This document shows positions 46,480 to 57,804 of a stretch of DNA of 64,000 nucleotides, one piece after another; position 1 is the stretch's first letter, and each line of letters opens with the position of its first letter. Source of the DNA: Cryphonectria parasitica EP155 (Eukaryota > Ascomycota > Sordariomycetes > Diaporthales > Cryphonectriaceae); the NCBI RefSeq assembly GCF_011745365.1, contig NW_024468915.1:3326653-3390652 (forward strand). The letters are read 5' to 3'. A program made the position numbers and the translations under genes. Under the pieces are notes generated by a model that worked only from the letters and a program-made list of their open reading frames with translations, did no database searches and was not told where the DNA came from.

Positions 46480-47270
46480 AGCGAGCAAGCAGTGCCGAGC
46501 AAGCAGTATGCAAGCAGCGTGCGAGAAGCGTTCAGAAGAGATTCAGAGCATTCGAGTTGCTAAGCTAGAGCATACAGCGAGCAAGCAGTGTCGAGCAAGC
46601 AGTATGCAAGCAGCGTGCGAGAAGCGTTCAGAAGAGATTCAGAGCATTCGAGTCGCTAAGCTAGAGCAAACAGCGAGCAAGCAGTATGCAAGCAGCGTGC
46701 AAGAAGCGTTCAGAAGAGATTCAGAGCATTCGAGTCGCTAAGCTAGAGCAAACAGCGAGCAAGCAGTATGCAAGCAGCGTGCGAGAAGCGTTCAGAAGAG
46801 ATTCAGAGCATTCGAGTCGCTAAGCTAGAGCATACAGCGAGCAAGCAGTGTCGAGCAAGCAGTATGCAAGCAGCGTGCGAGAAGCGTTCAGAAGAGATTC
46901 AGAGCATTCGAGTCGCTAAGCTAGAGCATACAGCGAGCAAGCAGTGTCGAGCAAGCAGTATGCAAGCAGCGTGCGAGAAGCGTTCAGAAGAGATTCAGAG
47001 CATTCGAGTCGCTAAGCTAGAGCAAACAGCAAGCAAGCAGTATGCAAGCAGCGTGCAAGAAGCGTTCAGAAGAGATTCAGAGCATTCGAGTCGTTAAGCT
47101 AGAGCAAACAGCGAGCAAGCAGTATGCAAGCAGCGTGCAAGAAGCGTTCAGAAGAGATTCAGAGCATTCGAGTTGCTAAGCTAGAGCAAATAGCGAGCAA
47201 GCAGTGTGCAAGCAGCGTGCGAGAAGCGTTCAGAAGAGATTCAGAGCATTCGAGTTGCTAAGCTAGAACA
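46480..47270 (+). repeat. 82/96-bp tandem repeat array in element copy 2
   Basis: Nine units with the landmark at 46508, 46604, 46686, 46768, 46864, 46960, 47042, 47124 and 47206, spaced 82 or 96 bases. Copy 1 has 14 units, so the array contracts or expands. Confidence 0.9.
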
Positions 47271-47272
47271 AA

Positions 47273-47580
47273 GTGTGTTCTTCGCTATTCGAGCGAGAAA
47301 GCAGAGTGAGCAAGCAGTAGATCTGAGTATCTTCTGTTTTCGAGAGTGTGTTCTTCGCTATTCGAGCGAGAGAGCAGAGTGAGCAAGCAGTAGATCTGAG
47401 TATCTTCTGTTTTCGAGAGTGTGTTCTTCGCTATTCGAGCGAGAGAGCAGAGTGAGCAAGCAGTAGATCTGAGTATCTTCTGTTTTCGAGAGTGTGTTCT
47501 TCGCTATTCGAGCGAGAGAGCAGAGTGAGCAAGCAGTAGATCTGAGTATCTTCTGTTTTCGAGAGTGTGCTCTTCGCTAT
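47273..47580 (+). repeat. 73-bp tandem repeat array in element copy 2
   Basis: Units begin at 47273, 47346, 47419 and 47492, with a partial one at 47565. Confidence 0.9.
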
Positions 47581-48004
47581 TTGAGCGAGAGCGCAGAGCT
47601 GAAGCGGAGTGTCCGCTTGGCAACTGAAGTTGCTTGGGTATTAGGTTGCAAACCAATTATCCTTCTGCGCCTAGCGGTGGAGCGAAGCGTGGCAACGGCT
47701 TCAGAGTTGCTAGAGAGCAACTCTCAAGACGGAAAGCTGTAATTATCCGTTATAGCTGCAGGGATGCTGTTCTGGATGCTGGGCTCCTTGGCTGCAAACC
47801 AAGTCCCTGGTGGAAGGCTTGCAACCTACATCAAACAGCTTTAAGTTCTGAAGAGTGCCTGGATAAAGCGCTGAGGGAGCAGCGACTGAGCAGCGTATAT
47901 GGCGCGGGTATTGCACTCGGAAGACTTACGTCTGGAATGTGATTAAAAAGAGATTTTTTTTTTTTTCACAGGCTTCGGGGACGAAGCCAGAAGAGAAGGA
48001 GGGA

Positions 48005-48400
48005 GATGGTTGAGAAGCCTTGAGAGGCCTGAGGCACTGAGAGATCTTGAGAAGCTTTGAGAAGCCTGAGACTCTGAGAGGCTTTGAGAAGCCTGAGGCA
48101 CTGAGAGACCTTGAGAGACCTTGAGTGGCTTAGAAGCCTGAGGCACTGAGAGATCTTGAGAAGCCTTGAGAGGCTTGAGGCACTGAGAGATCTTGAGAGG
48201 CCTTGAGAGGCCTGAGGCACTGAGAGACCTTGAGAGATCTTGAGAAGCCTTGAGAGGCTTGAGGCACTGAGAGATCTTGAGAGGCCTTGAGAGGCCTGAG
48301 GCACTGAGAGATCTGAGAGGCTTTGAGAAACCTGAGGCACTGAGGGATCTTGAGAAGCTTTGAGAAGCCTGAAGCACTGAGAGATCTTAAGAGCCTGAAG
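48005..48400 (-). repeat. ~37-bp GAGAGGCCTTGAG tandem array in element copy 2
   Basis: Shorter version of the array in copy 1, made of the same GAGGCACTGAGAGATCTTGAG blocks. Confidence 0.8.
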
Positions 48401-48592
48401 CACTGAGAAGGCGTAGGAGCAGCTAGGAAGCAGCGAAAGCCTGGAAGCAGCGAAAGCCTGGAAGCAACGGAAGCTTGGGAGCAACGAAAGCCTGGAAGCA
48501 ACGGAAGCTTGAGAGCAACGGAAGCCTGGAAGCAACGAAAGCTTGGAAGCCTCAAAGGCCTTGAGGACAAGGCCTGATAAGGGGGGACAATC

Positions 48593-48806
48593 TGTTAGGG
48601 CCGATTGTGCCAGCAAGGCTCAGAGCCAGCTAAGCCAGCTGGATTACGGATGACTAAGCAATATGCGGCTATAAAGCGGCTTTCTAGCCACGTCAGCACT
48701 GCTGAGCAGAACTTAGCTCCTTAGGCCTCAATGTTATTCTGGTTGTATACCCCTGAAAGAGAGAAAAGACCTCGCCACATTGCCTTTGCAACCTTTCCAC
48801 CTGACA
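48593..48806 (+). repeat. 3' LTR of non-autonomous element copy 2
   Basis: 214 bases, followed directly by the GAAAT duplication. Confidence 0.88.
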
Positions 48807-49322
48807 GAAATGCCCATCTGTTCCTATTGCGAGGATCGTGGTTTCGAATCTTGCAAGGTATCTTCCGGAAACTCTTCTCGTTGTATCGAATGCGTTCGAC
48901 TGAGCTGCTCCAAGTGCGACGTCATAGGCCCTTTTCCCGAGGAGCTTCGCAATATTGCTACTCAATATCGAAAGTTGGAGAATGAGATCGAGAAAAGAAA
49001 GATCGAGCTTCTCCATTTACACTAACAGAAGCGAATGTGATCCGAGAAGATGAAACATGCCCTGCGTTGTAGCATTACTTGCATGGAGGAATTGGATCGT
49101 ATAGAGGCTGAGGAGGCTGAGGCTGAGAGGGTGTGTATTGCTGCTGAAGTGCAGGCTGTAGTGGCAGAGAAATCTGTTGTTGTAGCTGAGGATCCTTCCT
49201 TTGAAAGTTTCAACTGGAACTCTGTGGATTTGAGAGGTTCTGTGGTGAATTGGTCGGGCTTTCTGGAGAGTGAGGTTCCTGAGGCTTCTGAGTCTCGGTT
49301 CGGGGCGGAGCGATCGTCTTAG
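48807..49322 (+). pseudogene. Antisense accessory frame of element D, best preserved Cys-rich part
   Basis: Its 5' part lies at about 45930-46067, before the insertion. Here MPICSYCEDRGFESC starts a Cys-rich segment with spacing C-x2-C-x7-C-x9-C-x2-C-x4-C-x2-C (about 48817-48920), then a heptad-like charged region (LENEIEKRKIELL, about 48975-49020), two stops at about 49023 and 49035, and the tail ELDRIEAEEAEAERV, AEKSVVVAED, FNWNSVDLRGSVVNW, ending TAG at 49320-49322. That stop overlaps the pol stop (TAA at 49321-49319 on the minus strand). The protein family is unknown to me; a zinc-binding nucleic-acid protein is a guess. Confidence 0.75.
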
Positions 49323-51805
49323 GTACTGGTTTCCTTCCTTTTCCAATATTCAGCTATCTTTTCCTGAGCATTTTTGATATTTTTCTGTGATTCCCAAGAA
49401 TTTTCGCTCGCTGGATAGCCTTTCCATTTGATAAGATATTCCCTTATACTGTCTGTGCCTCTATGCTTAAGGATCTTTTCCACCTCATACTCTGGTTTAT
49501 TGTTTTCCACTTCTGCTATATTGTTCGCTGGTATTTCCTATGCTGCTAGTTCCAGCAGTGAGATGTGAAAAACCGAGTATATCCTTATTCCATGAGATAA
49601 TGCTAACTCGTAGTTAACTGAGGAAATCTGTTGCAAGATTTTGAATGGTCCCAACTTCTTGTAGTTAAGTTTGTTGCTGGGTCTGGTTGTTTTGATGTTT
49701 TTTCGAAGTAGGTAAATCTTATCTCTCTTCTGTAGGATTAGTTCCTCAATCCTTTTGGAGTTTGCATATTGTGCTATTTGTTCCTAAACAAATTGTAGTT
49801 CTGATTGGAGTTTCTTCTGAACTTTCTTAATCTTCTTAACTCTTTTGTCTGCAACTTCTACATCTGCTTTCAGCAGTATCTCATAATAAGCTGTTAGATT
49901 ATATTTATAAAGTATAAAGAATAATAACTTTTTTATTATACTTATATCTGCACTATTATAAGCGAACTATGCAAGAAGCAATAGATTAACTCAGTTGTTC
50001 TGTTTCTAATTAATATAGTATTATAAATACTATTCAATAACTTGATTCATTCTTTCCATTTATTTATCTATTTATAAATGAAATATTATGAATATTCTGT
50101 AGTATATTCCAAGTTGTTTCATAAGCGAAGTTCAAAATTTTGAGTTGAACTTTCTATCTCTATCAGAGATTACTTCTTTTAGTATGCTGTAGTTAGCAAT
50201 AATTGTTCTGAGGAATATATATGCAAGTTCTTCTGCTATACTGCTTTTCTTATAGAAAAGAAAATAAGTATACTTGCTCAATCTGCAAACTACTATTAGA
50301 ATGCTATTATATTATACTTTAATTAAGAGTTCTTATAAGAGAAGTAGCTTAGTAATAAAGTTTAGACTGATAGATTGCTAAATAGTTATAAGTATTAGTA
50401 AGGAATGCAGTAATTTATAAAGCTTATATCTTTCTGCTTTATTCTTCTTGCAGCTATCGTATTATTATAAAATGCTCTCAATTCTTTTCCTAAGATCTGA
50501 TAAATTCCAATATCTTTTAATGCATTTATAAATTGCTCTAATTCTCTAATGCTTATATACTAGTACACTATATATATCCTTGATATAATTATCTTATTCA
50601 TCTGGAATTATTAATTCTGAGTTCTTTTCCAAGAGTTTGATTCTGAGAGCAGCATTCAGTTCTCTATATACATTAACGAGATTTCCTGACTCATCTTGGA
50701 CGAAGATATTCTATATATCCGAGAAATCTGCATTTCAATGATCTGATCTTCTGCTGAGAGCATCTGCTCGTTCATTCTCTGAGCTTTTGCAGTATATAAT
50801 CTTGAAATCGAACTATAAGAGGAATTCTGCTTATCTAACTTATCGCTTGTTCAAAACCTTAATCATTATGAATGTAATCAGATTCTTGTGATCCGAGTGA
50901 ACTATGATCAGATATTGTGCGCTAATGAAATAGTATTGCTACTTCTCAAAAGCTTTTACTATTGCTATGAGTTTCTGATCAGAGATTCTGTAATTAATTT
51001 CCGAGCTATTCAACTTCTTTAAGAAGTTGCTTATAATCCTTAAACATTCTTGATTATCTTGCTGATCAAGTTGTTCTCCGAATGCATATTCTGATGTATT
51101 AATCTCAACTTCAAAGGATTTGTAGGAATCTGCTTTATATAGAACTAGCTCTGAGATAATATGCCTGATGATCTCGTTGAAAGCTTCTTATGCCTTAGAG
51201 ATTCATTCAAAAAGCTGTTCTTTTTTGGTAAGATTTGTAAGAGAGTGTGCAATCCAGCTGTAGTTCTTAATGAACTGCTTATAGAAGTTAATATATCCAA
51301 GGAAAAACCTAATATCTCTAATATTCCTAGGAACTAGCTAATTCCTAATAGCTTCTATCTTATCTTTCTATAGCTTAATGCATTCTAGCTTGATTGTGAA
51401 TCCGAGATAGTTAACCTTTTGTATATAAAAGTAATTCTTTGCGAGTTTCACAAGAAGTTTCGCATTCTGAAGCGTTTGCAATACTATTTCTACGTATTTT
51501 TTGTATTCTTCCAGTATTTGAGAGAAAATGAGGATATTATCGAGATATGCAATGATAAACTGGTTTAGATGCTTATGCAGAATGTGATTGATTATCTTCT
51601 GGAATGAAGCTGAAGCATTCGTTAAGCTGAAGAGCATAATCAAATATTCGTAGTATTTGTAGCACGTTCTGAAAGCAGTTTTCCATTCTTCTTCTTCCTT
51701 TACTCTAATCAGATTGTAAGCTCCTTTCAGATTTAGAACTGTGAACTACTGTGCTCCTTGCAATCTATTTCATAGTTTCTTAATGAGTAGCAACGAGTAT
51801 CGGTT
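49319..51805 (-). pseudogene. pol of element D: RT to chromodomain, with intact chromodomain cage
   Basis: The C-terminal chromodomain (about 49360-49500 minus) reads YEVEKILKHRG...EYLIKWKGYPASENSWE; the three aromatic cage positions (Y, W, Y) of methyl-lysine binding chromodomains are all present. Upstream lie the integrase (SDRDRKFN-type at about 50150), RNase H, and RT with FIIAYLDNILIFS at about 51535-51580. Stops occur throughout except in the last ~65 codons and the RT block 51368-51643. The frame is cut at 51805. Confidence 0.78.
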
Positions 51806-52247
51806 TGTTATGACCCATCCAACATGCAGGTCACAGAACAGGTTATGAGTAACAGGAACCAGGTGTCAAGGATTCAACGTTCTGACAAAGCATCGATTAC
51901 ATAACCCAGAGTTAGGGTTATTAGCGGATAGATACAGTCGACGTCTATTCCGTCGATGAAGGAATCGATGAAGTCAACATCGATCCTATCTATCCGAACT
52001 GAAGAACCGAGTATATGAAGGTTTACATTTCCTACTGTTAGATAGATTTCCTTCAGATAGTTCTTTAGTTGTTAATCTAAGTATTCAGTTTCATATACTG
52101 AGTAGCCCCAAAAGCAGTAAACACTTGCATTGCTTATTAGGACTTGTACAGTTCCGTATTCAAGGACTTGATACTTTAATACCGCTCTTGTTAGCATAAA
52201 CCTCTTGTATACTTAGAAATCTTTGGATTGCTGCAGTACTCATTACA
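51806..52247 (+). repeat. 5' LTR of element E
   Basis: 442 bases, TGTTATGACCC...CTCATTACA. Its cassette (51924-52007) carries inverted arms CGGATAGATA (51925-51934) and TATCTATCCG (51987-51996). Confidence 0.9.
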
Positions 52248-52307
52248 TTTTGATAACTCTTGTTCAAGAATGGTTCAGTATTACCCCTTGAGCAATACGG
52301 AACACGA

Positions 52308-53760
52308 TAGCTCCTCCAGGAATCCCTTCGTTCTCGCGCGCCCCTACTCAGGAAGAACTGGTTAACCAGATGTATCAGCTCATCCAGCGCATCCAGAACC
52401 TGCGCGAATAACAGCAGGCCCAGAGCGCTACCATCGCTAACCAACAGGCTCAGCTAGCCCAACAGGCTCAGCAGGCACAGTCCACCTCTACAGCCACCAA
52501 TAGTGCTGGAAAGGCGTACAAAATGAATAAGCTGGCTATATATAACAGCAACCAGAAAACGCTGCATGAATTCCTTACCTACTGCAGAGCATATTTCTTG
52601 TATCATACAATTCAGTTCATTATGGAATCTGAAAAGATTATTCTTGCAGAAACTCGTTTTAAGAAGAATGCTCTTATCTAGTATGAATCTTTTCTGTATA
52701 ACTACTTGAAGTATTAGAACAATCCCGATATGCATATCTAGGATACTAAGAATATGTTTGATTCTTTTGAAGGCTTCAAGAAAGCTCTCAAGAAAACCTT
52801 TAGTAATTCCAATGAAGAATATATCACAGCTTAGCAGCTTATAAACCTTAAGCAGATCAAGTTAGCTTCTGCTTATATAGTTAGATTCAAGCAACTCTTA
52901 GTACGATTTCTGTAGAAAGACAAGAATCTTATGAAGCATTATTACAAGGAACTTAAGAATAATATTAAAGATGAAATCTCCAAGCAGGATTAGCTGGAAA
53001 ACTTCGCAATATTCTCTAATCAAGCTATCTGCATCAATAACTGTTTGTATGAATGATGAATGAAGAAGTTCAAGAAGGGAGGAAGCTAGATTTGGAGGTT
53101 TCCAGCTAATACGAGCAAGAAACTTTAAAATAAGAATAGCAGTTGATATGGCAGTACAGCTCAGAGCAGCACTATGCATGCTGATTCCATAGAACTCGAT
53201 GCAGCTAACAGGCAGTATAGCAAGAGAAACAATATTACTTGCTATAACTGCAACAAACAAGGATATATTGCATATAACTGCTATCAACTCTGAAAGAATA
53301 AATAGCAGCTAGTTTAGAAAGGATGCCAGATGAATGTCGCTCGATAACAGGAATTCAATCAACTGAGCAAAAACACTTCCTCGAAGCAAGTATTGAACTC
53401 TATTGATTATGGAAGTTTCAGCTGGATATTCTGCTATAATAACAACTGCTTAACATACTTCTCGAGTAAGGAAGATTCAGAATAGTTTTCTTAGAAGCCT
53501 CAGCGCTGCAGACAAATAGCAACAGTAGGGCGAGAATACACGCCTAGCATCCTCACGAGTAGCAATTCGGACTGCTCTGACATCGCGGAGCAGAGCATCC
53601 AGATGCTGAAAGAAGGGCTTAACAACAGTGCCCTTCGCTATTCCTCATTACCTGTACCGGATACTATAATCAGAGAAATGAACAAGAGATGATATCCTCT
53701 TAGTTATTAGTATAAATACTTAAATGATACTGAAAATGCTTCTCAAGCAATGAAAAGATC
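52308..53760 (+). pseudogene. gag of element E (RIP-damaged)
   Basis: The start reads ATA near 52308. Good stretches: KAYKMNKLAIYNSNQKTLHE (about 52515-52575), CRAYFLYHT, then zinc knuckle ITCYNCNKQGYIAYNCYQL at about 53230-53290 with Tyr in place of His. Scattered TAG codons stand where CAG is expected. Confidence 0.78.
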
Positions 53761-54489
53761 AAGCTAGACCGAACAATCTAATGATTCACTGGAGTCTCCT
53801 GTAAACAATGAACCCAAGAAGCCTACAAGAAGGTTCTCCTTCAGCATTGGATAGAACAAGGAAACAATATGAATTGAATATCTCGTTTATGGAATAAGAC
53901 TAGAGAAGCTCTTTACCTGCATCCCCTTGCAGAACATCAAGGCACAAGAAAATAAGAATCCCCGGATCAGCCCATTCCATAACCTACACTACGAATTAGC
54001 TTGAATCTCCTATACCTATTATAGCTGCAGAACGCATTTTTCGAACAAAGTATAATACGAATAGTTCTTCATCAGAGAGCTAGAACAAATTCTTCAGGCT
54101 GTTGAAGAACAGAAACTCCGCTTCAGAGAGATTCTCAACAAACAGCACTACAATGCATATATCGGGCTATCAGACAACTGCTCCATACAATGTATAAACA
54201 AGAAGATAAAATGGTAGCAGTACAAAATAATACTCTGTACAATTCATATTAATAATAAGATTTGCAACTAGCATTAATAGAAGAAAGATTAGGAATAATA
54301 ACAATATAAGCAAAAGCAAGCTAAGAAGCTTGCTTAAGAAGCAGCGAAGCAGGCTTAGAAGAATAAGCAGTTCTCAATAAACTCAAAAGAACAGGATTGC
54401 TTATAAAGAGATTGCAGATAATCAGATCGGAATAGTTCCTATATAAAGCTTCTAGAACAGATTATATTTATATCAAGTTTAATATATAC

Positions 54490-55579
54490 ATTTAAGAATA
54501 TAAATACAGCGCACTATTGAACAGTAGCACTCAGGGAAACTTCATATCCCCATATATCATCAATCAGGCATAATTATAATAGAGATGAAAGAGATGCTCA
54601 TACACTCTCAGCACTGTAAAAGAACAATCTGTTGCATACAACCAAGAAATAATTAATAAGAAGACTGATTATCTATCTATTTTAATTCAAGAATATATAA
54701 CTAGAGCTTCCTTTAATATTATGAATACAGCATAGCATAAGCTGATTATGAAGCTTCCATAGCTTAAGAAGCACAATTCTCGAATTGATTGAACTACTGG
54801 CTAGATCTCATGGGAACAAGCTGTACTCAGAGAGATAGTTACAATCAACAGCGCAGGATCGAAGCTAGTAATTGAAGAATACTCAGGAAAAGAAGCTTCA
54901 CACAACTTCTCACATACTTTCAAACCAGCAGAGCTAGCAATTCAAGGAGAAGAATCTAGTAACAGGCGAACTCCAATAGTGCTAGGGCGCTAACAGGTTA
55001 GCAAAACAATGAAAGTGAGATCCTTAGCAAGTTGGTTCACCCCAGAGCGACAAGGAAAAGCTTTAGAATATAGATTGTAAAACTACACAAGAAAAACCTC
55101 GAAACCAGGCTCTCGAGCGCTCAGTCCAGCCTGAAGCAAACGCTTAAAGCTCTCAAAAACGCTACCAAAAACAATGAATGAAAAGAAGCACGCTCAACAA
55201 TACCTACTGTTCCTTCAGATAGCAGAAACAGCACAAGGATCAGAACCAATACTTGCAAACATACTACGAGAATACTACAAGTTTAAGAAACTGTTTCAGA
55301 AAGAATTGAATACAGGATTGCTAGAATACAGCTCATATAACTACGAGATCCCGCTACAAGAAGAGAAATAGCTCAAATTCTTCCTTATCTACAAACTAAA
55401 CAAGGTACAGCTAGAAGCATTTCGGAAGTATCTCGATGAGAATCTTAAGAAAGGATATATACAACTATTGCAATTATCAGCAGGATACTTCATTCTGTTT
55501 ATATCTAAGAAAAACAGCAAGCTCAAGCTATGTATTGACTACAAGCAACTCAACAATATCATAATTAAGAACTGATACC
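54490..55579 (+). pseudogene. Protease and first part of RT of element E
   Basis: A retropepsin-like motif (SALLNSSTQGNFISPY) sits at about 54507-54560, where the catalytic Asp position reads Asn. A clean stretch 55174-55371 (QYLLFLQIAETAQGSEPILA...) leads into RT (KLCIDYKQLNNIIIKN, about 55520-55575), which stops at 55579 where F is inserted. Confidence 0.75.
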
Positions 55580-56035
55580 TGTTATGACTCATCCAACATG
55601 CAGGTTACGAAACAAACCCCGGCAACAAGAAACCAGGTGTCACAACCCAACATTGGACAGCTATCAACGATTAGGTAATCCAGGGTTAGGGTTATAGAGC
55701 TCAGCTAATCAGATCATAGGATGATCACTTGTGATTACCAGTGCTTAGTAATCAGTAGTGATCCGAAGTGATCACTAGTGAGCAGGAACTGAAGAGCTGG
55801 ATATATAACTACACGTTTATTACCATTAGATAGATCATTGTATATAACTCTTCAGTTGTCAATCTAAGTATTCAGTCTTCTATACTGAGTAGCCTCAAAA
55901 GCAGTAAATACTTGCATTGCTTATCAGAACTTATACAGTTCCGTATTTAAGGATTTGATACTTTGATATTGCTCTTGTTAGCATAAATCTCTTTGTATAT
56001 TTAGAAATCTTCGGATTGCTGCAGTACTCATTACA
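55580..56035 (+). repeat. 5' LTR of element F
   Basis: TGTTATGACTC...CTCATTACA with the GATCACTTGTGATTACCAG cassette at 55692-55792. Confidence 0.9.
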
Positions 56036-56089
56036 TTTTGATAATTCTTATTCAAGAACGGATCAGTATTACCCCCTTGAGCAATACGG

Positions 56090-57750
56090 AATACGATAGC
56101 TCCTCCAGGAACCCCTTCGTCCTTGCGCGCCCCCACTCAGGAAGAACTGGTTAAGACCAAGTCGGCTTCTGCTTATACGGTCAGGTTCAAGCAGCTCTCA
56201 GCAAGACTTCCGTAGGAAGACAAGAATCTCATGAAACACTACTATAAGGAACTCAAGAACAACGTTAAGAACGAAATCTTCAAACAGAATTAGCTGGAGA
56301 ACTTCGCAACGTTCTCTAATCAAGCTATCCGCATCGATAACCGTCTGTATGAACGACGGGTGGAGAAGTTCAAGAAGGGAGGAAGCTAGACTTGGAGATT
56401 TCCAGCTAACACGGGCAAGAAACTCCAAAACAAGAATAGCGGTTAATATAGCAGCACAGCGCAGAGCAGCACTACGTACGCCGATCCCATAGAACTCAAC
56501 GCTGCCAACAGGCAGTATAGCAAGAGGAACAGCATTACTTGCTACAACTGCAACAAACAAGAACACATCGCACGCAACTGCTATCAACTCCGGAAGAACA
56601 AATAGCAACCAGTTCAGAAAGAACGCCAGATGAATGTCGCTCGATAGCAGAAACCCAATCAACTGAGCAAAAACATCTCCTCGGAGCAAGTGTTGGATCC
56701 TATTGATTATGAAAGTCTCAGCTGGACATTCTGCTATAACGATAACTGCTTAATACACCTCTCGAATAAGGAAGGTTCAGAATGGTTCCTTCAGAAGCTT
56801 CAGCGCTGCAGATAAATAGCAACAGCAGAGCGAGGTTATACGCTTAGCACAACTATGAGCAGCAGCAACTCGGACTGCTCCGATGTTACTGAACGAAGCA
56901 TTCAGGTGCTGGAGGAAGGGCTTAACAACGGTGCTCTTCGCTATTTCCCATCATCTGCACCAGACATTATAACCAGGGATATGAATAAGGGATGGTATTC
57001 TCTTAGCTACTGGTGTAAACATCTAAGCAACATGGAGAATGCTTCTTAAGCAACAGAAGAACTAAGCTAGAGCAAACAATCTAGCAGTTTGCAGAAGCTC
57101 TCTGCGAACAATGATGAATCCAAGAAGCTTACAGGAAGGTTTCCCTTCAGCATTGGGTAGAATAAAGAAATAATATGGATCGAATATCTCGTTTATGGAA
57201 TAGAGCTGAAAGAGCTCTTTATCTGCATCTCCTTACAGAATATTGAAATACGAGAAGATGAGAATTCTCGAATCAGCTTACTTTACGATCTATATTACAA
57301 ACTAGCTTGAATCTTCTGTATTTATCATAGCTGCAGAATGCATTTCTTAGATAAGGTGCAATACGAATGATTCTCTATTAGAAAACCAGAACAAATCCTT
57401 TAGGCTGTTGAAAAACAGGAACTCTGCTTCAGAGAGATTCTCAACAGATAGCACTACAATGCATATATCAGACTACTAGATAACTGCCTCAAGCAATGCA
57501 TAAACAAGAAAATAAAATGGTAGCAGTATGAAATAATACTTTGCATAATTCATATTAATAATAAGGTTTGCAATTAGTATTAATAGAAGAAAGATTAGGA
57601 ATAATAATAATATGGATAAAAGCAAGCTAAGAAGCTTGCTTAAGAAGCAGCAAAGCAAGCTTAGAAGAACAAGCAATTCTTAATAAACTCAAAAAAGCAG
57701 GATTGCTTATAAAGGAACTGCAGATAATCAGATTGGAATAGTTCTTATAT
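56090..57750 (+). pseudogene. gag of element F with internal deletion
   Basis: The ATA-for-ATG start is near 56095. GAGGAACTGG-type sequence up to about 56153 joins directly to the KSASAYTVRFKQLSA-like region, skipping the KMNKLAIYNSNQK block seen in E. The zinc knuckle is the best in the window: ITCYNCNKQEHIARNC at about 56541-56590, a complete C-x2-C-x4-H-x4-C. A clean stretch 56855-57049 (SSNSDCSDVTERS) follows, then damage resumes. Confidence 0.78.
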
Positions 57751-57804
57751 AAAGCTTCTAGAACAGATTATGCTTATATTAAGTTCAATATATATATTCA
57801 AGAA

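Larger units (their letters stand above)
46068..48806 (+). mobile_element. Non-autonomous LTR element, copy 2 (2739 bp), intact ends
   Basis: 214-bp LTRs at 46068-46281 and 48593-48806, apparently the same base for base; both start TGTTAGGG where copy 1 has TGTCAGGG, and share the extra A in GAGAAAAGACC. Flanked by GAAAT (46063-46067 and 48807-48811). Same interior plan as copy 1 but shorter: nine 82/96-bp units (46508-47206 landmarks), four full 73-bp units (47273-47565), the unique core, and a shorter ~37-bp array. The purine tract AAGGGGGGACAATC precedes the 3' LTR. It is inserted in the accessory frame of element D, interrupting it. Confidence 0.9.
45420..51805 (-). mobile_element. Gypsy element D (minus), split by non-autonomous element copy 2 and truncated by element E
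   Basis: 3' LTR 45420-45865, then the accessory region 45866-46067 and 48807-49322 (interrupted by the non-autonomous element), then the pol C-terminus to RT (49319-51805, read on the minus strand). At 51806 element E begins, so the 5' part of D is outside the window. It is less damaged than B in the accessory and chromodomain parts. Confidence 0.88.

Noticed and set aside
56198..56689. 163-codon minus-strand frame opposite gag of element F
   Set aside because: It lies exactly over the gag zinc-knuckle region on the other strand; shorter equivalents in C and E show it is a shadow kept open by codon composition.
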